A DNA stretch of 64,000 nt from CAJQQK01 sp049116495 (GTDB taxonomy: Bacteria; Pseudomonadota; Alphaproteobacteria; Rhizobiales; Hyphomicrobiaceae), in NCBI GenBank assembly GCA_049116495.1, contig JAGDYV010000140.1, forward strand, positions 25,342 to 89,341, in the 5' to 3' direction. How positions within the stretch are numbered: position 1 is the first letter of the stretch; each line of letters starts with the position of its first letter. This document shows positions 7,329 to 16,226 of this stretch, in pieces. Position numbers and translations under genes: made by a program. The notes beneath the pieces are model-generated. The model was not told the DNA's origin, did no database searches, and saw nothing but the letters and a program-made list of their open reading frames with translations.

Positions 7329-8617
7329 ACGAAGTCCTGATGATGTTTCTGGTCCTTATCGGGGCCCTCGCTATTGGTGTGCCCATTCCGATCGCGGTTT
7401 GCATCGGTACACTGTTTGGTTACTGGTTGATCGATACGCCGTTCGTGGCGCTGGCGCAGGCGCTGTATACGGGCATCGAACCGATCCCGCTGATGACGGT
7501 GCCGCTGTTCGTGTTTGCCGGGGCGCTTATGGAGCGTGGCGGGCTGGCCGACCGGATCGTTGCGATCGCGCAGTCCCTTGTCGGCAGCTACTCTGGCAGC
7601 CTGGGTATTGTCGCTGTTCTTGGCTGCACGTTTTTTGCAGCCCTTTCGGGTTCGGGGCCGGCAACAACGGCCGCGATCGGCGCCGTCATGGTGCCGGCGA
7701 TGATCCGGCAAAAATATGATGGTGCTTTTGGCGGTGCGATCGTTGCCTCAGGTGGTGCGCTTGGCAGTCTTATCCCGCCGAGCAATCTGATGATCATCTA
7801 CGGCATCGTTTCGGACAACTCGATCCCGCGTCTGTTTTTGGCAGGCATTCTGCCTGGCATCCTGGCCAGTATTCTGTTGATGATCTGTACGTGGCTGGTT
7901 GCCAAGCACAAAGGCTATGGCGCAGAGACTACGCCATTTCTTTGGTCGCGTGTATGGAGTGCGCTGTGGCACGGCAAGTGGGCGATCGGGGCGCCACTGG
8001 TCATCCTGGGTGGTATCTATTCGGGGATCTTCACGCCAACCGAAGCGGCATCGGTGGCGGTCTTTTATGCCGGAATTGTCGGCGCTTTCATTCATCGCGA
8101 GCTGAACTGGGAAAAGCTGGTTTACTGCATGAAGGTCACGGCGATGATCTCAGGCACGGTCGTGATCATTCTTGGGCCAGCGAAAGCGTTCGGCGAACTG
8201 ATGAGCCTGATGGATGTGCCGGAAATGATCGGCGGTTTCCTGACAGGCTTCACGTCAAGTCAGTTCGTGCTCTTGATGATCATCGCGATCATCCTGGTCT
8301 TCACCGGTATGTTCCTGGAATCGATCGCGCAGATCATTCTCCTGACGCCATTGATGCTGCCGATCGTTGTCTCCGTCGGTGTCGATCCGATCGTCTTCGG
8401 TATTTTGATGGTGATCGCGTGCGAGATCGGCTTCCTGACGCCGCCGGTTGGCGCCAACCTGTTTGTCGCGGCCCGGCTCACGAACCTCGGTATTGACAAG
8501 ATTTCGTACGCGGTGATCCCGTTCCTGTTTACCTACATGATCGTGATCGTCATCATCTCGCTGTTCCCGGAGATTGTGATGACGTTGCCGAATGCGTTCT
8601 ACGGGGTGGCGAAGTAG
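7325..8617 (+). CDS. TRAP transporter large permease (DctM family)
   Basis: Large ion-coupled TRAP permease, 430 residues with about 12 membrane helices, the usual size of DctM. Family hallmarks include the GALMERGGLADR region after the second helix, the SGSGPATTAAIG segment and the late GFLTPPVGANLFV motif. It ends the LacI-controlled block; the hydrolase downstream is on the other strand. It would drive sodium- or proton-coupled uptake of the ligand bound by the receptor at 5706. Confidence 0.93.
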   Translation: MNEVLMMFLVLIGALAIGVPIPIAVCIGTLFGYWLIDTPFVALAQALYTGIEPIPLMTVPLFVFAGALMERGGLADRIVAIAQSLVGSYSGSLGIVAVLGCTFFAALSGSGPATTAAIGAVMVPAMIRQKYDGAFGGAIVASGGALGSLIPPSNLMIIYGIVSDNSIPRLFLAGILPGILASILLMICTWLVAKHKGYGAETTPFLWSRVWSALWHGKWAIGAPLVILGGIYSGIFTPTEAASVAVFYAGIVGAFIHRELNWEKLVYCMKVTAMISGTVVIILGPAKAFGELMSLMDVPEMIGGFLTGFTSSQFVLLMIIAIILVFTGMFLESIAQIILLTPLMLPIVVSVGVDPIVFGILMVIACEIGFLTPPVGANLFVAARLTNLGIDKISYAVIPFLFTYMIVIVIISLFPEIVMTLPNAFYGVAK

Positions 8618-8662
8618 GTTTGGCGTGGCGGCCCTTGGCTGCCACGTCCGCCGGGTGCTGCC

Positions 8663-9586
8663 CTATTTCTTGCCGGGATTGACACCCCATCCTTCGAGCG
8701 GCTTGGCCGGCCGGGTCGGCAGACCATAATGCCGGCTGCGCTCGAAGATCGGCAGGCCCGATGCCAGCATCGAGTGGAAAAACCACATCATGGCGTTGGT
8801 CACGTCGGACGGGCGCTCGCGGGTGACGAAGTGGCCGCAATCGAGCACGAGGATCGCTTCGAGGCCGGGTACGTGCTCTTCCATGCCGCGCGCATATTCG
8901 ATCGGCTGGCGCGGGTCGTGCTCGCCGTGAATGTAGAGCACCGGCATCGTGAACTTGGCGTAGTCGACCGGTTCGCTCTTGCGGATGTCGCGGAAATAGC
9001 GCGGTACGGCCTCGGCCACGCCGGGATAGGCGAACTCATCGACGATTTCCTTGATCTCAGCGCCGTCAGGCCGAGTCTCCGGTTTGCAGGACGTATCAAA
9101 CCAGACGCGGACAAAAGCATCCGCATTGCGCATCAGTCCGGTCGCTTTCTCCGGGTTATTGCCGTTCCATTGATGATGCAGCGAGTTGCGGGCATCGTAC
9201 GAGTGCAGGGACAGGCAGCACCTGACATAGCGCTCGACGCGGTCGGGGACGAGGTTGCAGATGTTGTCGCCGACCATCACGCCCCAGTCATGGCCGGCTA
9301 GATGGAAATTGCCGACGCCGATGTGATCAAGCAGATCGACGACCTCGCGGCCGACGTTGCTGCCGGAGTAGTCGCCTTCCGACTTGTCGGATTGCCCGTA
9401 GCCCTTGAGATCGAGCGCGATGACGCGGAATTGCTGTGCCAGCGTCGGCATCTGATGCTCCCAGCATCGCCAACTTTCCGGGATGCCGTGCAAGAGAACG
9501 ACCGCCGGCCCCTGGCCCGCCTCGACCCAGTGCCACTTGAGGCCGTTTACCGTCGCGGTCTGATGGTTTAGTTCGGCCGACGTCAT
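8663..9586 (-). CDS. Alpha/beta hydrolase (epoxide hydrolase / haloacetate dehalogenase type)
   Basis: Cytoplasmic hydrolase of 307 residues. The oxyanion motif HGIPE is at 33-37, the nucleophile elbow GHDWG places Asp100 as nucleophile (epoxide-hydrolase/dehalogenase type rather than Ser esterase), the acid is near Asp224 (GEHD) and the base is His252 (CGHF). Start ATG 9586 has GGAG upstream; a TTG at 9592 is the alternative. It lies downstream of the GFA protein and the MFS exporter on the same strand and may share their transcript. Substrate unknown; a cofactor-free hydrolysis of an epoxide or C-halogen bond is what the motif suggests. Confidence 0.85.
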   Translation of the reverse strand: MTSAELNHQTATVNGLKWHWVEAGQGPAVVLLHGIPESWRCWEHQMPTLAQQFRVIALDLKGYGQSDKSEGDYSGSNVGREVVDLLDHIGVGNFHLAGHDWGVMVGDNICNLVPDRVERYVRCCLSLHSYDARNSLHHQWNGNNPEKATGLMRNADAFVRVWFDTSCKPETRPDGAEIKEIVDEFAYPGVAEAVPRYFRDIRKSEPVDYAKFTMPVLYIHGEHDPRQPIEYARGMEEHVPGLEAILVLDCGHFVTRERPSDVTNAMMWFFHSMLASGLPIFERSRHYGLPTRPAKPLEGWGVNPGKK

Positions 9587-9713
9587 ACTCAACTCCGATG
9601 CTGTTCTGGCATGCTTCAGTCACGTCCAACAAACTGAACGCGACTGAAGCACAGCGTCGTGCGGAGTGCGAACAGATCTGGCGTTTCATCACCCTGCTGA
9701 CAGGTGGTGCCGC

Positions 9714-10169
9714 TCACGGCTCGCGTTTGGCTTGGCGCAGACCGTCATATTCGCGCGCGTGGCACGGTAGTGTGTCGTCGAATGTCGTCCACGGCATGGC
9801 GCTGTCGGTCCAGATGTGACGGGCCAGCACTAGTCCGCCGATCGCGTCCAACGTGCCGGCTTTGACCGTCATCATTTCGGGGAGTTTTTCGCGCTGACTG
9901 AACAGTTGCGAGCCGCATTGCGCACAGAACATGCGGGTCAAGTTTTCATCACTGGCAGCCCGCACAGTATAGCATTGACAGCTGCCCTTGGTGATCGTCA
10001 GGGTATGGGCCGGGACACGGATGTTGTAGGCGGCCGCCGAACCGGATGCCCGTTGGCAATCCCGGCAATGGCACACGACAACTTTGGACAACGGCCCGGC
10101 AAACGCATAGCGCACGGCGTTGCACAGGCAGCCCCCTTGATGCACGTCCGTCTGATCTGGCTGCTGCAT
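9714..10169 (-). CDS. GFA-family (glutathione-dependent formaldehyde-activating-like) zinc protein
   Basis: Zinc-binding protein of 151 residues in the GFA/CENP-V family. The zinc and substrate-site cysteines are in order: Cys14 and Cys16 (GGCLCNAVRY), Cys33, Cys35 and Cys38 (CHCRDCQRASG) and the FCAQCGS pair near 92-95. ATG 10169 is preceded by GGAG at good spacing. Most members have no proven function and the formaldehyde name should be read as family only. It sits 26 bases downstream of the MFS exporter and upstream of the hydrolase on the same strand. Confidence 0.88.
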   Translation of the reverse strand: MQQPDQTDVHQGGCLCNAVRYAFAGPLSKVVVCHCRDCQRASGSAAAYNIRVPAHTLTITKGSCQCYTVRAASDENLTRMFCAQCGSQLFSQREKLPEMMTVKAGTLDAIGGLVLARHIWTDSAMPWTTFDDTLPCHAREYDGLRQAKREP

Positions 10170-10195
10170 ATCCGCTCTCCAAGCGCATCATACTT

Positions 10196-11707
10196 TCATT
10201 CGGCCCGCTTCGGCAGTCGCGCCAACAGGCAGATCGGCACGCCAATGACGGCGACCAAGGTGTACATGGCAAATGCGTTCAGGTAGCCAAGCATTGCCGC
10301 CTGCCTGGCAATCTCCCCCGAAATCTTGGCAGCCCCCTGAAGTGTATCAATCGACCAGGCACCGGTCGCCCACGGCATGCCCCACACGTTGTTGAACGGA
10401 GAAACCGTCTCGGTCAGCCGAGCGTAGTTGGCGGTTGACGCGCGCACGATTTCGGCGACTGCGACCGAGATGAACAAGCTCGATCCGAAATTGCGCAGCA
10501 GATGGAACATTCCCATGGCCTCGGCCCGATATTCAGGCTTGAGCGTTGCGAAGGTGACGACTGTGATCGGGACCCAGGCGATCCCAACGCCGATCCCTTG
10601 AACAACAGTGTTCAATGACAGCAGGAACGGACTGACATTGAGGTCGAACTGCATCATGTTGTAGCCGCCGTAGGCCTGGATGGCGAAACCGAACATCATC
10701 ATCAAGCGGGCATCCAGCCGCGGAACGAGCATCACAAAGATGAATCCGATCGCCGTACCAAGGCCGCGCCAGCCGATGAAGGCGCCGATCGCGGAGTCCG
10801 TATAGCTTGCATGGTTTTGCAGCAGCGGCGGCAGCAACACCACCGGTGCGAAGTTGAGCATGCCGTAGAAGAAGACAAGCAGCATACCGATCGCGTAATT
10901 GCGGTCCGTGAACAGGAAGAGGCGGATGAACGGCCGTTTCGTGGTCAGGCTGTGCGCGACGAACATGTAAAGCGCGACCATTGCCAGAAATGTCATCACG
11001 ACGATTTCGGTCGATTGGAACCAATCCAGCCGCTGGCCGCGCGAAAACACGATCTGCGCGCCGGCAATCGCGATCGACAGGGTCAGAAACCCGCTCCAGT
11101 CGAGGCTTGTGCGTTCACGTTTGGAGCGCGTTGGCAAAATGAACTGGAATCCCACTGCCGTGATGAACGCGAACGGCACGATCATCCAGTAGGCCCATTG
11201 CCAGCCGTAGAGATCCGAGACCTCGCCGCCAACCGTCGGGGCGATGACCGGGCCGATCATGTTGCCCATGCCGAACAGCGCCGTGATCGTCCCGTGATGC
11301 CGCGTCGCGTTTGAATCGAGCAACAACGTTTGGCCAAGCGGGACCAATGGTGCGCCGGCAGCACCCTGCATGATGCGCCAGAAGACCATCTCTTCGAGCG
11401 TCGTTGCCGTACCGCACATGAAGGTGGCAAAGCCGAATGCAACCGAGCACCAGACCATCGTGTTGCGCCGCCCGATACCGTCGGCAAGCCACCCGGTCAT
11501 TGGCGTGACGACCGCGGTTGCGACGATGTTGAAGGTCATCGTCCAGGACACTTCATCTTGTGTGGCGCCGAGCGCACCCTGCATTTTGGGCAGGATCGCG
11601 GAGGCAACCAGGATCGACGACGAGTAGACAGCCGTTCCCATGATGACAAAGATCAGGATCAACGCGCGCTGGAAAAGGCTCAGCTTATAGACGGCGTCAT
11701 CGGTCAT
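10196..11707 (-). CDS. MFS multidrug exporter, DHA2/EmrB type
   Basis: Proton-driven inner-membrane exporter of the 14-helix DHA2 group, 503 residues from ATG 11707. MFS motif A is seen as GWLADGIGRRN and the antiporter motif C as GPVIAPTVGG. The frame stays open to 11800, but the extra 31 residues are not a membrane or signal segment, so the internal ATG before DDAVYKL is preferred. No EmrA membrane-fusion partner or outer-membrane channel gene is adjacent. It faces the GntR regulator at 11897 across a short gap, so that regulator could control it. Confidence 0.85.
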   Translation of the reverse strand: MTDDAVYKLSLFQRALILIFVIMGTAVYSSSILVASAILPKMQGALGATQDEVSWTMTFNIVATAVVTPMTGWLADGIGRRNTMVWCSVAFGFATFMCGTATTLEEMVFWRIMQGAAGAPLVPLGQTLLLDSNATRHHGTITALFGMGNMIGPVIAPTVGGEVSDLYGWQWAYWMIVPFAFITAVGFQFILPTRSKRERTSLDWSGFLTLSIAIAGAQIVFSRGQRLDWFQSTEIVVMTFLAMVALYMFVAHSLTTKRPFIRLFLFTDRNYAIGMLLVFFYGMLNFAPVVLLPPLLQNHASYTDSAIGAFIGWRGLGTAIGFIFVMLVPRLDARLMMMFGFAIQAYGGYNMMQFDLNVSPFLLSLNTVVQGIGVGIAWVPITVVTFATLKPEYRAEAMGMFHLLRNFGSSLFISVAVAEIVRASTANYARLTETVSPFNNVWGMPWATGAWSIDTLQGAAKISGEIARQAAMLGYLNAFAMYTLVAVIGVPICLLARLPKRAE

Positions 11708-11896
11708 CGGGCCTGGGGTTGTGTAATGGGAGAGCCAAGGGTGCCCAAAGTCCGTCAGGAAATTGCATTTGGCAAGCGCTATGGCTGCGATGTTTGTCAA
11801 TTCAGCCGGCTCATGTTTGAGCAGGGTATATGCTGGACAACGGCACGTTTATTGATCTATCTGTAAAAAGTTGGATATTTTTAAAAAAGTCGACAC

Positions 11897-12622
11897 ATGA
11901 TTTTGCGTGGTCACAGAAGCGAGGATACGACGGTCGTCGGGTTGATTGTCTCGGCCATTCGACGGGATATATCGTTTGGCGTTCTCGTCCCGGACGCGAA
12001 GCTGAAGATTGACGGGCTGCGCACTTCTTATGGTGGTTCCAATCATTCCATTCGCGAAGCGCTGCGTGTTCTTGCTGCCGAAGGTCTGGTCGAAGCTGAG
12101 GCACAGCGCGGATTCCGTGTCGCCTCGGCGACGGAATATGATTTGCAAGACATTGCGCGCATGCGACTTGAAATCGAAGTGATCGGTCTAAACTGGTCGA
12201 TCGAGAAGGGTGACGTCGCCTGGGAAAGCACCGTGGTGGCCGCGCACCATCGGCTCAACCGGCTGGAAGCGGTTGTTGCGGAAAACCCGTCCGATCTTAA
12301 TGCGCTGGAATGGGATGAGGCGGTTCGCTCGTTCTATGCGACGTTGGTTGCGGCCTGCGAGTCGCCGCGTCTGATTGAGGCGCAGCAGAAGTACTTTGAT
12401 CAGTCGCGACGCATTCGTCTCGCGGCCCTGCGCGAAGGGCGCCTTGACTTTGCAAGACGGCCGGCCCGGCGACAGATACTCGTCGATGCCGTTTTAAGAC
12501 GTGAAACCGATGGCATTCGCGCGCTTTTGTCCGCGGACATTGAAGCCGAACTCAATGGCGAACACACTGTTCAACAAGACGAAACCAAAGCAACCCCGGA
12601 GGAAACCCATGACAAATTTTGA
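11897..12622 (+). CDS. GntR-family regulator (FadR/FCD subgroup)
   Basis: Transcription factor of 241 residues. The winged helix covers about 10-75 and includes SIREALRVLAAEGLVE, the hallmark recognition region. The all-helical FCD effector domain follows (about 85-215), with an acidic/His ligand set including the AHHRLNRL segment. The last 14 bases overlap the ABC receptor gene, and the 3' end of this gene carries that gene's GGAGGA ribosome site, so the two are co-expressed. It probably senses the solute taken up by 12609-15279 or a product of it. The MFS gene is divergent and may be a second target. Confidence 0.88.
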   Translation: MILRGHRSEDTTVVGLIVSAIRRDISFGVLVPDAKLKIDGLRTSYGGSNHSIREALRVLAAEGLVEAEAQRGFRVASATEYDLQDIARMRLEIEVIGLNWSIEKGDVAWESTVVAAHHRLNRLEAVVAENPSDLNALEWDEAVRSFYATLVAACESPRLIEAQQKYFDQSRRIRLAALREGRLDFARRPARRQILVDAVLRRETDGIRALLSADIEAELNGEHTVQQDETKATPEETHDKF

Positions 12623-13622
12623 TCGCCGCCAGACGCTCGGCCTGATTGGCGGGGCTGCGGCGCTGCCGTTGTTTGGCACGCCGGCACTTGCGAAGACGAA
12701 AATCAAGGTCGGTGCCTTGCGCTTCACCAGTCATGCCGCCAGTTTTGTTGCCTTCGAGCGTGGTTATTTCGCCGATGCCGGGCTTGATGTTGAGTTCAAG
12801 TTCTTTCAGGCGGCGCAGCCGATGGCCGTCGCGATAGCGTCGCGCGATGCCGACTATGCGGTAACGGCTGTCAGTGGTGGGTTGATTTCGCTTGCCGAAA
12901 AAGGTGCCACCAAAGTGATCGGCGCTGCCTTGTCGGAAGAGAAGGGGATTGACGGACAAAAGATCCTGGCGTCGAACAAGGCCTATGATGCTGGCCTCAC
13001 GTCACCGGCCAAGCTTGACGGGCGAACGTTTGCGGTGACGCAGACCGGTTCATCCTTCCACTACATGGGCTCGAAAATCTCGGCCAAGGAAAACGCCAAA
13101 CTCTCTTACAAGCCACTCCAGAAAGTCGGTGCGATTATCGGTGCTATGAAGTCGGGGCAGGTCGACGCGTGGTCGATCGTACCGCATCTTGCGAAGGCTC
13201 TCGCCAAAGGCGGCGCCGTCAAGATCATCGGTGACGTTGCCGACTATATCCCTGACTATCAGGTCACGACGGTGTTTACGTCAGCCAAGAACGCTGCATC
13301 GGAACGTGATAAAACGAAAGCGTTTCTCGCTGCCTTTTCCAAAGGAGCTGCGGATTTCAACGCGGCGCTTGTCGACAAAACCGCAGGTGCCGATGCGGCT
13401 GAGGAGATGGTCAAACTCATTCACAAATACGTCTATGCAAGTCGACCATATGAGAAGGCCCGCGGCAGCATCATGAACGGGGCGATGCGGATCAATGCGG
13501 GGGCGGCGCTCAACGTTGGCTCCCTACAGGACCAGCTGGACTGGTTCAAAGCGGAAAAGCTCGTCAAGAACTCCATCACGATGGATACGCTCGTCGATCG
13601 CTCATACGTCAAAACGTACTAG
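12609..13622 (+). CDS. ABC transporter substrate-binding protein (NitT/TauT, NMT1/SsuA-like)
   Basis: Periplasmic receptor of 337 residues. It starts MTNFDRRQTLGLIGGAAAL with a twin-arginine-like RRQTLGL motif and an Ala-x-Ala cleavage site near residue 29 (PALA). The mature part is an NMT1/THI5-type fold, with the ERGYFADAGLDVEFKFF region diagnostic of the group. ATG 12609 lies within the end of the GntR gene with GGAGGA upstream. The importer is completed by the ATPase at 13707 and permease at 14467. Ligands of this group include sulfonates, taurine, nitrate, pyrimidine precursors and aromatic acids; none can be assigned. Confidence 0.88.
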   Translation: MTNFDRRQTLGLIGGAAALPLFGTPALAKTKIKVGALRFTSHAASFVAFERGYFADAGLDVEFKFFQAAQPMAVAIASRDADYAVTAVSGGLISLAEKGATKVIGAALSEEKGIDGQKILASNKAYDAGLTSPAKLDGRTFAVTQTGSSFHYMGSKISAKENAKLSYKPLQKVGAIIGAMKSGQVDAWSIVPHLAKALAKGGAVKIIGDVADYIPDYQVTTVFTSAKNAASERDKTKAFLAAFSKGAADFNAALVDKTAGADAAEEMVKLIHKYVYASRPYEKARGSIMNGAMRINAGAALNVGSLQDQLDWFKAEKLVKNSITMDTLVDRSYVKTY

Positions 13623-13633
13623 GCCGGGTGGAT

Positions 13634-13659
13634 GGCGTAGCGGAGCTTTCCGCTACGCC
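13634..13659 (+). terminator. Strong hairpin between ABC receptor and ATPase genes
   Basis: GGCGTAGCGG (13634-13643) pairs perfectly with CCGCTACGCC (13650-13659) around the loop AGCTTT. It lies 11 bases after the receptor stop and has no following T-run. It more likely protects the receptor mRNA or reduces read-through than fully terminates. Confidence 0.6.
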
Positions 13660-13706
13660 GTTCGCGATACGCCATTTTCTCACGGATCGTTACGGTAGGC
13701 CGGCCG

Positions 13707-14474
13707 ATGCACCTGCGCTTGGACGCCATCTCGCACTCCTATGGTCATGTCGACGTCCTGCAGGACATTGTGCTCGACATTCCGGAAGGTCATATCGTCT
13801 GCATCGTGGGGCCGTCGGGCTGCGGGAAATCGACATTGCTACGGCTGATCGGTGGGTTGGAGCGCCCGACGGCTGGCAAAGTACTCCAGGTCGGACAACC
13901 GCCGGCAGATTGCCTCAATCCGCTAACGTTCGTGTTTCAGGATTTTGCGCTCCTTCCCTGGCGCTCAGTTGAACGCAATGTCAGTCTTGTCCTGGAAGAT
14001 CACGGAATCCGCGGGGCGCGGCAACGTGCAATCGTCGGCGATGTTCTGGGGCGAACCGGCCTCACGGATTTCGCGCGGGCCCTGCCCAAGCAACTTTCCG
14101 GTGGCATGAAGCAACGCGTTGCGATTGCGCGGGCGCTGGCCGTCAACCCTGCCGTGATGCTGATGGATGAGCCGCTCTCCGCACTCGACAGCCAGACGCG
14201 CGAACTCCTGATGGATGACCTGATTGCGCTTTGGGAGCGGGCACCATTTACGGCTGTTTACGTCACGCACAATCTGGCCGAGGCGGTTCGTTTGGGCCAC
14301 GCGATTGTCGTGATGTCGCGACGGCCGGGCAAGATCAAGGATATCGTCGAAATTGATCGGCCGCTTTCGGACCGTGGCTTTGGTGACACCGAACTTGAAA
14401 CGATCCAACGCAAACTCTGGCTGATGATGCGCGAAGAAGCGCGTGCCGCTGATGCGGAGTTGTTGGATGGTTGA
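13707..14474 (+). CDS. ABC transporter ATPase (SsuB/TauB-like)
   Basis: Cytoplasmic ATPase of 255 residues that powers the importer. Walker A GPSGCGKST is at about 35-43, the Q-loop FQDFALLPW near 78-86, the signature LSGGMKQRVAIARAL near 131-145, Walker B VMLMDEPLSALD near 150-161 and the H-loop THN near 190. The end overlaps the permease start by eight bases. Confidence 0.92.
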   Translation: MHLRLDAISHSYGHVDVLQDIVLDIPEGHIVCIVGPSGCGKSTLLRLIGGLERPTAGKVLQVGQPPADCLNPLTFVFQDFALLPWRSVERNVSLVLEDHGIRGARQRAIVGDVLGRTGLTDFARALPKQLSGGMKQRVAIARALAVNPAVMLMDEPLSALDSQTRELLMDDLIALWERAPFTAVYVTHNLAEAVRLGHAIVVMSRRPGKIKDIVEIDRPLSDRGFGDTELETIQRKLWLMMREEARAADAELLDG

Positions 14475-15279
14475 TAACGCAGAGCGGCCGGACAAGTTTG
14501 AGACCGTCGACTTTCGTGGCGGTGGCTTCGTGCCGCGCCCCATTCGATGGATCGGTTTGATCGTTTTCGTTGTGCTGATCGGTCTTGCCGAAATCGGCAC
14601 GAGAACGGGATTCATCTCCGCGCTGACGCTGCCGCGGCCTTCGCATGTTTTTGCAACCTTCGTTGAGCTCTATCAATCCGGTTTGTTGTGGCAACACCTG
14701 CTGCCGTCGCTATCGCGCCTCATGGTAGGTGCTTCGCTCGGTGCGGTGGCCGGGATTGCCGTTGGCGTCATGATCGGGCTTTTCAGTTATGTGCGATCGG
14801 GGCTGGTTCCGCTGGTGGCGGCGATTTTCCCGATCCCCAAGATCGCGCTGTTGCCACTGTTTGTCATATGGTTTGGCATTGACGAGGGCTCCAAGTACGC
14901 GCTGATTGCGTTTGGAACGTTTACGCCGACGGTCGTTGCAACCTATGGCGCAGTCGATAACGTCGACCGGTCATTGATCCGCATGGGCCAGAGTTTTGGT
15001 CTGTCATGGCTGTCGATCGTGCGCAAGATCGTGCTGCCAGGGGCGATGCCGGGGATACTTTCGGGCCTGCGCATCTCGCTCTCGATTGCCATCATTCTGC
15101 TGGTTGCCGCCGAGATGCTCGGTGCTGAATACGGTGTTGGTGCCTATATCCTGCAGGCTGGTTCCGTCTACGACCTTGAGAGACTGTTTGTCGGTGTGGT
15201 TATTCTTTCAATCCTGGGTGTCTTGGTCAGCACCGTGATCGCAGCGATCGAGCACCGACTTCTGAAATGGCGCATTTAG
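14467..15279 (+). CDS. ABC transporter permease (SsuC/TauC-like)
   Basis: Inner-membrane channel subunit of 270 residues with about six membrane segments. The EAA-type loop that docks on the ATPase is near 175-195 (GQSFGLSWLSIVRKIVLPGA). ATG 14467 overlaps the ATPase end; a GTG at 14443 in frame is less likely. A single permease gene implies a homodimer, unlike the two-permease importer at 27846-29515. Confidence 0.9.
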   Translation: MVDNAERPDKFETVDFRGGGFVPRPIRWIGLIVFVVLIGLAEIGTRTGFISALTLPRPSHVFATFVELYQSGLLWQHLLPSLSRLMVGASLGAVAGIAVGVMIGLFSYVRSGLVPLVAAIFPIPKIALLPLFVIWFGIDEGSKYALIAFGTFTPTVVATYGAVDNVDRSLIRMGQSFGLSWLSIVRKIVLPGAMPGILSGLRISLSIAIILLVAAEMLGAEYGVGAYILQAGSVYDLERLFVGVVILSILGVLVSTVIAAIEHRLLKWRI

Positions 15280-15302
15280 AGCGTGCTAGGTAAGGAAGCG
15301 TG

Positions 15303-15962
15303 ATGCCAACGACCGCCGAATTGTTTCCGCCCATTCCTGCATATTACATCGATTTTGCATCGTTTCTCGCCTTCAACCGATGCGATTGGCGGGTTGACCG
15401 GGCAACCGCGGCACTCCTGATTTACGATTTGCAGACGTGGTACGTGAACCGCTATGCGGACCCCCGGCGGCTGGTGGCGAACATACGGCGTCTGCGTACG
15501 GCAGCTGAACGGGCGCAGGTGCCGGTCATATTTGTTGTTGCTGATCCGGTTCATCATGTGGCGGAACGGGGGATCGCCCGCGATCTTTGGGGCGACGGCA
15601 TTGGTGCTGTCAAGGAGGCGGGTGCTGCCGACGATGAGATGCACCCTGAGCTGACGCCTGGCGCAAAGGATTTCGTTATTCTCAAGCGCAAGTACAGTGC
15701 ATTCTTTGAGACAGATCTCGAGGCGACGCTGCGCCGTATGAACCGTTCGCAGGTGATCATGAGCGGCAACTACGCCAACCACGGCTGCATGGTCACGACC
15801 GTCGACGCCTACATGCGTAACTTCCAAGTGTTCTTTATGGCCGATGCGCTTGGCGCGACCAGCGCAGAAGGACACGAGATGGCGTTGCGCTGGGTCGCAG
15901 ACACGTGCGGTCAGGTCGCGCTTACGACGGCTACAGTCGCGCAATTGGAACATAGCGCCTGA
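15303..15962 (+). CDS. Isochorismatase-like cysteine hydrolase
   Basis: Cytoplasmic hydrolase of 219 residues. The triad of the family is visible: Asp near 43 (LLIYDLQTW), Lys near 125 (LKRKYSAF) and Cys near 162 (NYANHGCMVTT). A GTG at 15300 directly before ATG 15303 is an alternative start; AAGGAA lies upstream. It follows the permease by 23 bases, so it probably acts on the solute imported by 12609-15279, for example by C-N amide or vinyl-ether cleavage. PhzD/EntB-type isochorismatase activity is one family option, not shown here. Confidence 0.85.
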   Translation: MPTTAELFPPIPAYYIDFASFLAFNRCDWRVDRATAALLIYDLQTWYVNRYADPRRLVANIRRLRTAAERAQVPVIFVVADPVHHVAERGIARDLWGDGIGAVKEAGAADDEMHPELTPGAKDFVILKRKYSAFFETDLEATLRRMNRSQVIMSGNYANHGCMVTTVDAYMRNFQVFFMADALGATSAEGHEMALRWVADTCGQVALTTATVAQLEHSA

Positions 15963-16226
15963 TGTGTGTTTGGCAGCGCGGAGCGGTGCTTGTTTGTTGC
16001 CGGTTTGACGTCCTGGCCGTGGCGGCCGGACGCCATTGGCTTGCTGCATTTACGACATGGAATCGAAAACCAATTCACCGATGCGGTATGGATGAATGGC
16101 GCGGAGGGCGCGTATTGATGACGGTCGTCGCAAGTCCTCTCTTTGCGCAAATCCTGGTTGTGTTTGAGTTGCAGGCGTGTGGCGTGCATCCTCGTGCTTC
16201 ATGTTTTAACGAAGTGGTGCGCGGCG

